15,366 nt of DNA, taken from the NCBI GenBank assembly GCA_003219095.1, contig QHPM01000102.1, forward strand, positions 1 through 15,366, written 5' to 3'. A program made the translations under genes and the position numbers. A model generated the notes under the pieces. The model was not told where the DNA came from. It did no database searches and was given only the letters and a program-made list of their open reading frames with translations. Shown here piece after piece: positions 8,457 through 15,366 of this stretch; within the stretch, counting starts at the first letter, position 1, and every line of letters begins with the position of its first letter. The stretch is from Verrucomicrobiota bacterium (GTDB lineage: Bacteria; Verrucomicrobiota; Verrucomicrobiia; Chthoniobacterales; UBA10450).

Positions 8457-8477
8457 TCGAATCTGACGATTCATTCG

Positions 8478-8507
8478 CCTGCCATTCCCCGCAAAGGGAG
8501 TGGCAGG
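8478..8507 (+). terminator. strong hairpin between the two prepilin genes
   Basis: A 12-bp stem (8478-8489 with 8496-8507) with one G-U pair around a 6-nt loop, 21 bp after the first prepilin stop. No T-run follows, so it is more likely a partial terminator, a processing site or a 3' stabiliser than a full intrinsic terminator. It could set different levels for the two pilin messages. Confidence 0.45.
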
Positions 8508-8523
8508 GAATGAGTTGTGAGAT

Positions 8524-8543
8524 CGCAGCCCGAAGAAGCTGCG
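8524..8543 (+). promoter_or_regulatory. second small hairpin before the second prepilin
   Basis: CGCAGC (8524-8529) pairs perfectly with GCTGCG (8538-8543) around an 8-nt loop, just downstream of the larger hairpin and ahead of an A/C-rich, unpaired leader (8558-8600). I see no sigma-54-like GG/GC pair at correct spacing in this spacer, so the second gene may depend on read-through. Short stem; modest support. Confidence 0.25.
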
Positions 8544-8600
8544 CCCCCATCGCACAACCCAAAAAAACAAACAAACAGTAAACTAACGCAATAAAAGATA

Positions 8601-9002
8601 ATGTTAACCAAACTGAATCGAAAACATGCCGGCTTCACGCTGGTGGAAATCATGATCGTGGTCGCAATCATCGCATTGCTGGCCGCGATAGCCGTTCCGG
8701 GATTCCTGCGCGCGCGCAAGCGTTCTCAGGCTTCCAAAATCCTTAACGATCTGCGCATGATCGACGCTGCCGTCGATCAGTACGCAATCGAAACCAATCG
8801 CACCACCGGTAACACGGTTGGGACCGCCGATTGGACCAAGTACGTCAAGAAGGACAGCATTCTGTATAATACAGGCGCGAACCTCTTCGGTACCGCTTAT
8901 GGTGCTCAGACGGTCGATACGATTCCTCAAGTCCAGGCCGCTGACTACGCAGTGTTGTCGGACGTCGCCAGCACGGGCTTCTGGTCGCCTTACGGGCCTT
9001 AG
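8601..9002 (+). CDS. type IV prepilin / pseudopilin, second copy
   Basis: A 133-residue paralogue of the preceding prepilin. The leader is MLTKLNRKHAG, with processing expected at Gly11/Phe12. Residues 10-45, covering the cleavage site, N-terminal helix and the RARKRSQAS region, are identical to copy one. Substitutions cluster in the leader (residues 3, 7-9) and in the surface-exposed globular part (WTNYLKKGSS becomes WTKYVKKDSI, PKVVTADYN becomes PQVQAADYA). The last 13 residues (DVASTGFWSPYGP) are unchanged. An intact helix and invariant tail argue that both copies assemble into the same or interchangeable fibres. There is no Shine-Dalgarno; the ATG follows an A-rich stretch. A terminator-like hairpin follows 29 bp after the stop. 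Confidence 0.92.
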   Translation: MLTKLNRKHAGFTLVEIMIVVAIIALLAAIAVPGFLRARKRSQASKILNDLRMIDAAVDQYAIETNRTTGNTVGTADWTKYVKKDSILYNTGANLFGTAYGAQTVDTIPQVQAADYAVLSDVASTGFWSPYGP

Positions 9003-9031
9003 TAGGTCATTGGAGTTCTGAAAACTTCCGG

Positions 9032-9070
9032 GCGTCCTCTCGTGCAAATCGGGAGGACGCTCGTTCGTTT
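9032..9070 (+). terminator. intrinsic terminator-like hairpin after the prepilin pair
   Basis: GCGTCCTCTC (9032-9041) pairs with GGGAGGACGC (9051-9060), ten pairs including one G-U, around a 9-nt loop, followed by a T-rich tail TCGTTCGTTT (9061-9070). It would end the prepilin transcript before the TMTC-like gene. The remaining 32 bp to the next ATG are short for a separate promoter, so that gene may also receive read-through. Confidence 0.6.
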
Positions 9071-9102
9071 AAAGATGCAGCTTCTCTCTCGTAACCCTGC
9101 TC

Positions 9103-11220
9103 ATGGGCCAAATTCCGACTAAGGGGCCGTCGGGCCCCGGTTTTCGCGCGCGCCTTATGGCTTATTGCGGCAAGCAATGGCCGCGTTATTTTTTTCTTGG
9201 AGCCATCGGCTTCATTATCCGATTGCCCGCGATCCAGGGACAACTCATCTGGGACGATATTTGCCTCGCCCGAGACAATCCATTCATAAAAAGCCCTCTC
9301 CTCGCCCTCGAAGCGTTCCGGCACTATCTCTTTCTCGATTCACTCTCGGGTCACTACCGGCCGGTCCAGAATCTCTCTTACATGTTCGATTACTTTTTTT
9401 GGAACACGGACCCAGCCGGTTTTCATCTCAGCAACATTCTGCTGCACGTGGCCGCTGGCCTGCTGCTTTATCGGTTACTCACCCACCTATTTGGCAAAGG
9501 GGCCGGCCTCTGGGATAGCAATAACCTAGTGTCAGCCCGCGCAGGTGCCCTTGCCGCTTTCGTTATTTCCGGAGTCTGGATGGTGCATCCGCTGCACTCG
9601 GCCGCAGTCGATTACATTTCCGGACGGGCAGACAGCCTCGCCTTTGTTTTCTCGGCTGGTGCATGGTTGTTGGTATTGCGCGGCCGGATCGCCAAAACGC
9701 GCTGGGTAAAAAGCATCATTTATCCCCTGGCGGCGCTGGCCGGAGTACTGGCGCTTTGCTCCCGTGAAATCGCTTGTATCTGGATACTCATTTTTCTGGT
9801 CCATACCCTTGTCTTTACAAGGGACATTGGCAAAAAAGTGAAGATCACGACGCTCGTTTGCTGCGCCCTCGTGCTTGGCGCATATGCTGAATTGCGCCGG
9901 CTTCCAGTTGCGCGAGCGGAAAAGGGCTTCACCGAAAACTGGTCAGCCCCGCTTCGCGGCACCTTAATGTTGCGCGCGCTGGGTGACTACGGGCGGCTGA
10001 TGGTCTTTCCAGGAAACCTCCATATGGAGCGCACCGTTTTCGATCCCGACAATTACCTAGACCGCGAGAGCTGGCGCAAAACAGCAGCATCTGAATATCT
10101 CTCGATTCTCGGCCTGGTTGTCCTAGCCGCTTTCATTTTTGGTTGCACCAGACCGGGAATAGGTCAGCGAACGCGTATCATGGGTACTGTCTGGTTCTTT
10201 GCCGCCTATCTTCCGATCTCGAATATCGTGCAGCTTAACGCGACCGTGGCGGAGCATTGGCTTTACCTGCCGAGCGTTGGCTTCTTGCTTTTCCTCGGCG
10301 GTTGCGTGTTGGACTTGCCACGGAGGTTCAGGGTCGGTCTAACTGCCATTGCAGCGATCGCAATCCTAGCCTTCAGCGTCCGCAGTGCGATTCGCAGCAG
10401 TGACTGGAGCAGCGACGAGAGGTTTTACAAACGCACACTGGCAGCTGGCGGGATAAGCGCGCGGGTGGAGGTAAACCTGGCACAAATTTACGCGGACCAT
10501 GGCCAATATCTCGTAGCAGAGAAGATGCTTCGCCATATACTCGAAACCACCCCGGACTATCCGGTCGCGCGCAATAATCTCGCTAGTGTTCTGGCACACG
10601 AGGGAAAGGTTGCCGAGAGCGAAGCCTTATTTGCGCGGGGTGCCGAGCAAGCCAAGGAATCGAGAAGTCAATATCCTCGCACCTGGATCGCCGCGTTCAA
10701 CCTCGCGCACATGCGCTCGCGAGCGAAAGACGATGTCGGCGCAATCGCGGTGCTCGAGAGCGCGCGCGCCGATTACCCTCAAGTATGGGAACTGATCAGT
10801 CTTGAATCGGAATTCCTGCGACGAACACAAGGTCCACTTCCAGCGCTCCATCTTATTGAAGGTTATATTCATGAAAATTGGTGGCATCACGCCGCCTGGC
10901 TGGCAGAAGGCCGTCTTTACGCGGAGAATAACGATGTTGTTCGATCCACTCGCGCACTGCGTTACGCCGCCATGCTCGACGTGCATGATGTCAGCGCTTT
11001 GAACTTGCTCATGCAAATTTCGCTGCGCCGGAACCAGTTCGCGGAAGCCTTGGCAGCACAACGTCGCGCCGTTGCTCGCGAGCCCGATCAGCCCCGGCAG
11101 TATCTCATGCTGGCAGAGGTTCTGGACAAAATGGGGCGCGTCGCTGAAGCACAAAAAGCGCGTGATAAAGTGGCGCATCTACAGGCGATGGCAGCCTCGC
11201 AGCGGATCGCGGCCAATTAA
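9103..11220 (+). CDS. TMTC-like membrane glycosyltransferase with C-terminal TPR domain
   Basis: A 705-residue protein with an N-terminal multi-span membrane part (about 28-430) and a C-terminal tetratricopeptide domain (about 452-695). The layout and motifs match the TMTC (GT105) family of protein O-mannosyltransferases. These are LIWDDICLARDNP with the Asp51-Asp52 pair in the first outer loop, SGHYRPVQNLSY (82-93), VHPLHSAAVDYISGRADSL (161-179), CSREIACIW, and AEHWLYLPSVGFLL (383-396). In eukaryotes TMTCs mannosylate cadherins; bacterial members are poorly known, and polyprenyl-phosphate-linked sugar donors are assumed. The ATG at 9103 has no Shine-Dalgarno; an in-frame ATG at 9157 closer to the first helix is an alternative. 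It follows the prepilin pair by 100 bp and precedes ilvC by 44 bp. Pilin modification is an inference from proximity. Confidence 0.87.
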   Translation: MGQIPTKGPSGPGFRARLMAYCGKQWPRYFFLGAIGFIIRLPAIQGQLIWDDICLARDNPFIKSPLLALEAFRHYLFLDSLSGHYRPVQNLSYMFDYFFWNTDPAGFHLSNILLHVAAGLLLYRLLTHLFGKGAGLWDSNNLVSARAGALAAFVISGVWMVHPLHSAAVDYISGRADSLAFVFSAGAWLLVLRGRIAKTRWVKSIIYPLAALAGVLALCSREIACIWILIFLVHTLVFTRDIGKKVKITTLVCCALVLGAYAELRRLPVARAEKGFTENWSAPLRGTLMLRALGDYGRLMVFPGNLHMERTVFDPDNYLDRESWRKTAASEYLSILGLVVLAAFIFGCTRPGIGQRTRIMGTVWFFAAYLPISNIVQLNATVAEHWLYLPSVGFLLFLGGCVLDLPRRFRVGLTAIAAIAILAFSVRSAIRSSDWSSDERFYKRTLAAGGISARVEVNLAQIYADHGQYLVAEKMLRHILETTPDYPVARNNLASVLAHEGKVAESEALFARGAEQAKESRSQYPRTWIAAFNLAHMRSRAKDDVGAIAVLESARADYPQVWELISLESEFLRRTQGPLPALHLIEGYIHENWWHHAAWLAEGRLYAENNDVVRSTRALRYAAMLDVHDVSALNLLMQISLRRNQFAEALAAQRRAVAREPDQPRQYLMLAEVLDKMGRVAEAQKARDKVAHLQAMAASQRIAAN

Positions 11221-11264
11221 ATTCAATTTGGCGCGCGTGGCCGCATCAGCCACTCTGTCCGGCG

Positions 11265-12260
11265 ATGCCGCTGCGAATTTATCGCGACCAACAGATCAAA
11301 CTCGACCCACTGCGCGGCAAGATCTGCGGCGTGATCGGGTTTGGCTCGCAAGGTCATGCCCACGCCTTGAATCTCCGCGACAACGGGTTCGAAGTCGTAG
11401 TTGGATTACATCGCGGCAGCGAATCGCGTGCGGCGGCGCGGGCGTACAAACTTACTATGCTGGAGACCTCGGAAGCGGTTCGGCAAAGCGACATTGTTTT
11501 TCTCGCGCTGCCGGACACAAAGATGCCAAAGATTTTTGCGAAACAAATCGCGCCGTATTTACGACGTGGACAGACGCTTCTCTTTGCTCACGGGTTTACC
11601 GTCGTTTATCGGACTGTCGTCCCTCCGCGCAATGTGGACGTGGTCATGGTAGCGCCAAAAGGATTAGGGCAAATGGTGCGGCGCGAGTTTAAAGCAGGCC
11701 GCGGCGTCCCGGCCTTGCTCGCCGTGGAAAACGATTTCAGCGGTCAGGCGCGTCCGATTGCATTCGCGTGGGCCAAAGCAATCGGGTGCGCCCGAGCCGG
11801 CGTAATCGAAACAACTTTTCGCGAAGAAACGGAGACCGATCTGTTCGGGGAGCAGGCGGTATTATGCGGCGGAACAACCGCGCTTATTCGGGCCGCGTTC
11901 GAGACTTTGGTTCGCGCCGGTTATGCGCCGGAACTGGCTTACTTCGAATGCCTGCACGAACTAAAATTCATCGTCGATATGATCCACGAAGCAGGAATCG
12001 CAGGTATGCGCGACCTGATTTCCGATACCGCAAAATGGGGCGATCTCACCGTTGGACCAAAAATTGTGGATAAGCAGGTTCGCAAAAAGATGGCGATGGC
12101 ACTGGGACAAATCCGCACCGGAAAATTTGCGCACGAATTTATCCGCGAGATGAAAACCGGAGGGAAACGCTATCGTGCGCTGTTGCAAGAGGGGCGACGT
12201 CACCCGCTGGAAAAAACCGGACGTCGATTGCGTGCCTTAATGGATTGGCGAAAAAAATAA
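11265..12260 (+). CDS. ilvC: ketol-acid reductoisomerase, class I
   Basis: A 331-residue enzyme converting acetolactate (or acetohydroxybutyrate) to the dihydroxy acid in valine, leucine and isoleucine synthesis, with NADPH and Mg2+. The N-terminal Rossmann domain shows GVIGFGSQGHAHALNL (22-37) and the cofactor loop GLHRGSES (47-54), whose serines fit NADPH use. All expected active-site residues are present: His109, Lys132, Asp192 and Glu196 (DLFGEQ), Glu228 and Glu232 (YFECLHE), Ser253. Length fits the short class I form. Two conserved stretches are unusual: PKGPGH is PKGLGQ (131-136) and the segment after HGF reads TVVYRTVVPP. No ilvB, ilvN or leu gene is adjacent; its upstream neighbour is the TMTC-like gene, 44 bp away on the same strand. 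No Shine-Dalgarno. It may be the sole copy or a diverged paralogue. Confidence 0.95.
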   Translation: MPLRIYRDQQIKLDPLRGKICGVIGFGSQGHAHALNLRDNGFEVVVGLHRGSESRAAARAYKLTMLETSEAVRQSDIVFLALPDTKMPKIFAKQIAPYLRRGQTLLFAHGFTVVYRTVVPPRNVDVVMVAPKGLGQMVRREFKAGRGVPALLAVENDFSGQARPIAFAWAKAIGCARAGVIETTFREETETDLFGEQAVLCGGTTALIRAAFETLVRAGYAPELAYFECLHELKFIVDMIHEAGIAGMRDLISDTAKWGDLTVGPKIVDKQVRKKMAMALGQIRTGKFAHEFIREMKTGGKRYRALLQEGRRHPLEKTGRRLRALMDWRKK

Positions 12261-12270
12261 ACTTTCCACT

Positions 12271-12288
12271 CGCGCTTTTTCAAGCGCG
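12271..12288. terminator. hairpin between converging ilvC and the small secreted-protein gene
   Basis: CGCGCTT (12271-12277) pairs perfectly with AAGCGCG (12282-12288) around a TTTC loop, in the 56-bp gap between two converging stops. The plus strand lacks a good T-run after it. Read on the minus strand, a T-rich stretch (complement of 12251-12259) follows about a dozen bases later. Its position suits a two-way terminator. Confidence 0.45.
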
Positions 12289-12316
12289 TTACCGCGGCGA
12301 AAAATTCTACTGCCGC

Positions 12317-12661
12317 TTACTCGCCACTGAAATTCCCGAGTACTATCATCGGGACCGCAGTGGTTGGAATTGGGCCGCTCACGCGGTCGATTGGCTGGGG
12401 AATTGCCGACCCGCCGGTAAATACGAAGTATAGCTTTTTGGCGACAACACTGCGAGGTGCTGTTTGGATTTTGCTTACCTGTGCCTTGGGCTCTACTACG
12501 TTCTTGCTCGGATCAGCAAGTGCCGATGCGCAAAACGCCAGCGCGATAAGCGCGACGCCGCACCGTCCCATCCAACCAACCAGGCCGGACAGCCTGAATG
12601 GTGTTTTCATATCTGGATTATCCGGCATTTCTCGGAACAACACAACGACAATCGCAATCAA
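12317..12661 (-). CDS. small secreted protein of unknown function
   Basis: A short exported protein I do not recognise. From the TTG at 12661 it has 114 residues; from the ATG at 12610 it has 97. The shorter form begins MKTPFR, then a hydrophobic run (GVALIALAFCASALA) and an Ala-x-Ala signal-peptidase site before DPSKN, a textbook signal peptide. The TTG is nevertheless preceded by a perfect GGGAGG at 4 nt spacing, so translation may start there and give an unusual 49-residue leader. The mature part of about 65 residues is rich in Pro, Val and Thr (KAQVSKIQTAPRSVV, IPQPIDRVSGPIPTTAVP) with no cysteine after the leader and no known motif. It starts 11 bp after the stop of the large TPR gene on the same strand, so it is probably the last gene of the uvrA-TPR unit. 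Confidence 0.6.
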   Translation of the reverse strand: MIAIVVVLFREMPDNPDMKTPFRLSGLVGWMGRCGVALIALAFCASALADPSKNVVEPKAQVSKIQTAPRSVVAKKLYFVFTGGSAIPQPIDRVSGPIPTTAVPMIVLGNFSGE

Positions 12662-12665
12662 TTTT

Positions 12666-12671
12666 CCTCCC
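12666..12671 (-). promoter_or_regulatory. Shine-Dalgarno GGGAGG before the TTG start at 12661
   Basis: On the minus strand GGGAGG lies 4 nt before the TTG at 12659-12661 and just past the TAA of the TPR gene (12673-12675). It stands out because most starts in this window have no such site, and it supports the longer TTG start for the small secreted protein. Confidence 0.5.
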
Positions 12672-12672
12672 G

Positions 12673-15126
12673 TTATTGCCAGAGAAAATGCTCCAGACGC
12701 AATTGGCCAAGTCGTGCATCGGCCTCCTCACTGCGCGGTCCATTGGCCGCCACCAATTTTTCGTAAATCGCCGCGGCCGCTTCCCATTTTTGCTGCTCTT
12801 CCAGTAATCGCGCCGCATTAAATCCGGCTTTATAAAACCAAAAAAATTCCGGCGGCCGGTCGGGTGAGGGGTTAAACTCAAGAATGCGATAGAAGGTCGC
12901 AAGCGCGCCGTCGCGATCTGATTCTTTCTCCAGGCAAACCCCTTTCTTGAACAGTGCCTGATTGCGCCAATGCGGCTGATTCACTGCTTCGTTGGCCAGC
13001 TGATCGTAAGTTCCGACTGCGCGATCGAGGTTGGCGGCGTTGGCACTGGCTTGCTCGAAAAAAATGTCGGCCTTTCCGCACAAAGCTTCGCGCTTTTCCG
13101 CTCCACGTGCATCTCCCTTGAGCACTTCATCGTACAGCGCCTGGGCATCTTGTGATTTTCCCAACCGGCGCTCGATTGCCGCCTGTTCATTGCGCGCCGC
13201 CCATCGAAATTCGCCGTTGATTGCCACCACTTGCGTCAGCAATTCCAAGGCATGATCGAGCGACTGGATGGCCATGCTGGCCATGGCCGATTGCGCGGCC
13301 AGAAAGAGCGCTTGCTCCGTTAGCGCCGATTTTGGGTTCTCCTGTGCCAGGGTTTCGAATTCTGTTTGTGCGCTGGCGAAATCCTGTCGGCGAAAATGCG
13401 ATTCGGCCAGTTTCAAACGGACTTCCGCCACCAATGGCGAGTTGGGATGTGCACGTAGAAAATCACGGGCCGATGCGATGACACGATCGCTGTCCGCGCC
13501 GCGGGCATCCGCCAGCCAGATCGCGAGATAATCAGCATGCTCGGCTGCAAGTTCCGTTGGATGCGCCGCGCGCGCTGCCGCCAGGTTTTTTTCTGCCTCA
13601 TCGAGCCTCGGCGGGGCGGCATGATACGCCATCTCAGCCAATGCCATCTGCGCTTCAGAAACGCGCGGATGATCCGGAAAACGGCGAACAAAATCCTGCA
13701 ACAGCGCACCGGCATTCTTTTCATCTTGCTTGGCCGCGACGACCGCCTGCTCCAGAGCGACGTCTGCTGCTTCATCGAATTGACCGCGCCTGGCCAGTTC
13801 TGCCTTCTCGCGTTCGGTTTTTGTTTTATCGTCCGCCCGAAGCGACGCGAGCGAAGCATTAACAAGCGCTGCTGGCGCGAGGGCGGAGCGATTGTTTCCC
13901 AGAGTCTCAAAACGATCGGCTGCGTCCTGAAATTTCAGTGCTGCGTACATTGCGCGTCCCGATTCGAAATCAATTTGCTCGCGTACCTGCGGCGCCGGGT
14001 TCGTCTTTCCCACTTCGCTGAGAATAGCGAGAGCCTCATTGTCTTTCCCGGCCTCGATTTGCAGCCGTGCATATTGCAGGAGCGCGGGCGCAAGCACCGC
14101 CGGCACCGGCGTTGTCCTTCGAATTTGCTCGAACTGGCGGATCGCTTCTTCGCGGCGGCCGGAACGCAGCTCGCTTTGCGCGAGATACCATCGCGCAAAT
14201 CCGCGTCTCGGTTGCGTGGCATCGCGCGCCCATTTTTCCAATTCGTTACGCGGTGGCTTGCGCTCGGCGCGGTAAACCTGATCCAGCTTGGCGAAAACCT
14301 GAGGCAGCGCAGGATCAATCGGATGCCGATCGATAAAGTCTTCCAAATAATCATCGCCTGCTTCCGGCGTATTCATCTGCAAATGCGCGTCAGCCAGTGC
14401 AAAAAGCGCGGCGATCGCCGTCTCCCGCGATTCGCCTTCCGGTTTCTTCACCAGCGAATCAAGCAATTCGATTGCTTTCTCCGGCCTTTGATTGAGCAAC
14501 TCGATCCGTGCATGCAATAAGCGTTTTTGCCGTTTATCAGTCGCGATTTTGGCCTGCGTGCCGTCGAGAACACGTTTCGCCATGGCGCTGTCTCGTTTCG
14601 CGATAAACAATTCCGCCTCGCGCAGGCGCGACGAGATACCGAAGCGCGGATCGTTTTCGAGCGCGTGATAAGTCCCAATGGCTTCTTCGGTTTGATTGAG
14701 CGCCCGCAACATTTCCGCAGTACCAAATGCAGCAGCAGCCCGTTGCGGCAGGCTGTTGTCATTCGCGATCTTGCGATACAACTGAAGCGCTTCGCCGTAC
14801 CGATTCAGTCCCGTTAACGCCTGAGCGCGGAGAAATCTTCCGCTTGTCGAATCGCGCAACGCCGGCTCTTCCAGCAATTGGAGCGCCTCGCTCGAGCGCC
14901 GCTCCGCAATCAGGGCCTCTGCCAGTTTTTCCTTGGCCTTGATCGCATCCGTTCCGCTGAGGCCGGCAACCAGTTTTTGTAACTGGTAAACGGCGACTTC
15001 TGGCACCTCTTCGTCGAGGGGCCGGGCAGCCTCCGCGATTTCTGTCGTGATTTGTCCACCAGCCGGAACCGCGAATGCAACTGTAGCGACAAAAATCGCC
15101 CGGCCGAGGTTTCGCCAAAGATTCAT
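12673..15126 (-). CDS. large periplasmic tetratricopeptide-repeat protein
   Basis: An 817-residue protein with an N-terminal signal peptide ([20 protein letters not shown], cleavage near PAGG/Q at about residues 21-25) followed almost entirely by TPR-like helix pairs. Clear units include [40 protein letters not shown] and [20 protein letters not shown]. No catalytic motif or further membrane helix is seen, so a periplasmic or outer-membrane scaffold role is likely. The open frame reaches back to 15261, but the ATG at 15126 is the right start: it begins the signal peptide and overlaps the uvrA stop as ATGA (15123-15126). The C-terminal part ([20 protein letters not shown]) looks like a conserved end cap. 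It is translationally coupled to uvrA and followed at 11 bp by a small secreted protein. Function unknown. Confidence 0.85.
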   Translation of the reverse strand: MNLWRNLGRAIFVATVAFAVPAGGQITTEIAEAARPLDEEVPEVAVYQLQKLVAGLSGTDAIKAKEKLAEALIAERRSSEALQLLEEPALRDSTSGRFLRAQALTGLNRYGEALQLYRKIANDNSLPQRAAAAFGTAEMLRALNQTEEAIGTYHALENDPRFGISSRLREAELFIAKRDSAMAKRVLDGTQAKIATDKRQKRLLHARIELLNQRPEKAIELLDSLVKKPEGESRETAIAALFALADAHLQMNTPEAGDDYLEDFIDRHPIDPALPQVFAKLDQVYRAERKPPRNELEKWARDATQPRRGFARWYLAQSELRSGRREEAIRQFEQIRRTTPVPAVLAPALLQYARLQIEAGKDNEALAILSEVGKTNPAPQVREQIDFESGRAMYAALKFQDAADRFETLGNNRSALAPAALVNASLASLRADDKTKTEREKAELARRGQFDEAADVALEQAVVAAKQDEKNAGALLQDFVRRFPDHPRVSEAQMALAEMAYHAAPPRLDEAEKNLAAARAAHPTELAAEHADYLAIWLADARGADSDRVIASARDFLRAHPNSPLVAEVRLKLAESHFRRQDFASAQTEFETLAQENPKSALTEQALFLAAQSAMASMAIQSLDHALELLTQVVAINGEFRWAARNEQAAIERRLGKSQDAQALYDEVLKGDARGAEKREALCGKADIFFEQASANAANLDRAVGTYDQLANEAVNQPHWRNQALFKKGVCLEKESDRDGALATFYRILEFNPSPDRPPEFFWFYKAGFNAARLLEEQQKWEAAAAIYEKLVAANGPRSEEADARLGQLRLEHFLWQ

Positions 15127-15366
15127 TGCAACAGTGGACGCAAAAATTGTCCGGTATAACTTCCCGCCGTTTCCGCGATCTTCTCCGGTAGACCAGCAGC
15201 GATGATTTTGCCGCCCCGCTCGCCACCCTCCGATCCGAGATCGATCAACCAGTCGGCGCATTTAATTACTTCGAGATTATGCTCGATCACCACCAGCGTA
15301 TTTCCGGCGTCGCGCAGCTTCGTCAGCACGCGCAATAAATTTTCGATATCGGCAAAATGCAAACCG
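15123..15366 (-). CDS. uvrA: UvrABC excinuclease subunit A, C-terminal end only
   Basis: The last 80 complete codons of UvrA, the damage-recognition ATPase of nucleotide excision repair; the gene continues beyond the right edge. [14 protein letters not shown] is the end of the second ABC cassette D-loop region, [11 protein letters not shown] carries the switch (H-loop) His, and [22 protein letters not shown] followed by SYTGQFL is the typical UvrA C-terminus. The stop TGA (15123-15125) overlaps the ATG of the TPR gene by the ATGA arrangement. Confidence 0.95.
   Translation of the reverse strand, partial: GLHFADIENLLRVLTKLRDAGNTLVVIEHNLEVIKCADWLIDLGSEGGERGGKIIAAGLPEKIAETAGSYTGQFLRPLLQ

Larger units (their letters stand above)
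8055..9002 (+). repeat. tandem gene duplication of the prepilin
   Basis: The two 402-bp prepilin genes are direct copies at an offset of 546 bp. The proteins have the same length with no indels and differ at 19 of 133 residues by my count (86 % identity), while many third codon positions differ. This looks like an older duplication kept by purifying selection. The 144-bp spacer between them contains hairpins and is not a copy of the upstream region. Confidence 0.85.

Noticed and set aside
8501..8519. TGGCA-containing stretch before the second prepilin as a second sigma-54 promoter
   Set aside because: The base pair at the -12 position for this GG is GT rather than GC, and the TGGCA is part of the hairpin stem at 8496-8507.
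8055..9002. Possible recent duplication or assembly artefact
   Set aside because: The copies differ at 19 residues and at many silent sites, and the flanking spacer is unlike the upstream region, so they are distinct genes rather than a duplicated read.
8604..9047. A 147-codon open frame on the minus strand over the second prepilin
   Set aside because: It is antisense to a clear prepilin gene and its product shows no family resemblance.
13537..14520. A 327-codon open frame on the plus strand
   Set aside because: It lies wholly antisense to the TPR gene, whose signal peptide, repeats and coupled start are convincing. The translation has no recognisable domain and is rich in Arg and Cys, as expected for a GC-driven shadow frame.

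Overview
The window reads as ordinary bacterial chromosome from a Gram-negative, moderately GC-rich organism. The best guess is Verrucomicrobiota, possibly the Spartobacteria/Chthoniobacterales side. This rests on the style of the two short prepilins (FTLVEIMIVVAIIALLAAIA start, then VPGFLRARKRSQ, ending FWSPYGP), the abundance of tetratricopeptide (TPR) proteins, and the near absence of Shine-Dalgarno sites. It is an inference from family resemblance, with no marker gene to confirm it. There are no rRNA, tRNA, CRISPR or insertion-sequence features that I can support.

Layout. Positions 1-1335 (+) hold the C-terminal part of a VLCAD-like acyl-CoA dehydrogenase. Converging on it from the right are four minus-strand genes (1349-7839), all multi-membrane-span GT-C type glycosyltransferases that should use lipid-linked sugars; the first one transcribed (6004-7839) carries a C-terminal TPR domain. 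A 215-bp divergent intergenic region (7840-8054) follows, with a candidate sigma-54 promoter and a 5'-end stem-loop. It leads into two tandem, 86 % identical type IV prepilin genes (8055-8456 and 8601-9002), with hairpins between them and a terminator-like hairpin after them. Next on the plus strand are a TMTC-like membrane glycosyltransferase with a C-terminal TPR domain (9103-11220) and a class I ketol-acid reductoisomerase, ilvC (11265-12260). Converging from the right end are the 3' end of uvrA, a large periplasmic TPR protein whose start overlaps the uvrA stop by ATGA, and a small secreted protein directly behind it.

How it may work together. The most interesting unit is the prepilin pair framed by two TPR-fused membrane glycosyltransferases on opposite strands, with three more GT-C enzymes behind one of them. 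In known systems (TfpO and TfpW of Pseudomonas) a membrane glycosyltransferase encoded beside the pilin gene glycosylates that pilin. The working hypothesis is a pilin or envelope glycosylation locus, here with an unusually large set of GT-C enzymes and no cytosolic nucleotide-sugar transferase in view. The flanking genes (acyl-CoA dehydrogenase, ilvC, uvrA) look like housekeeping neighbours with no evident link to it.
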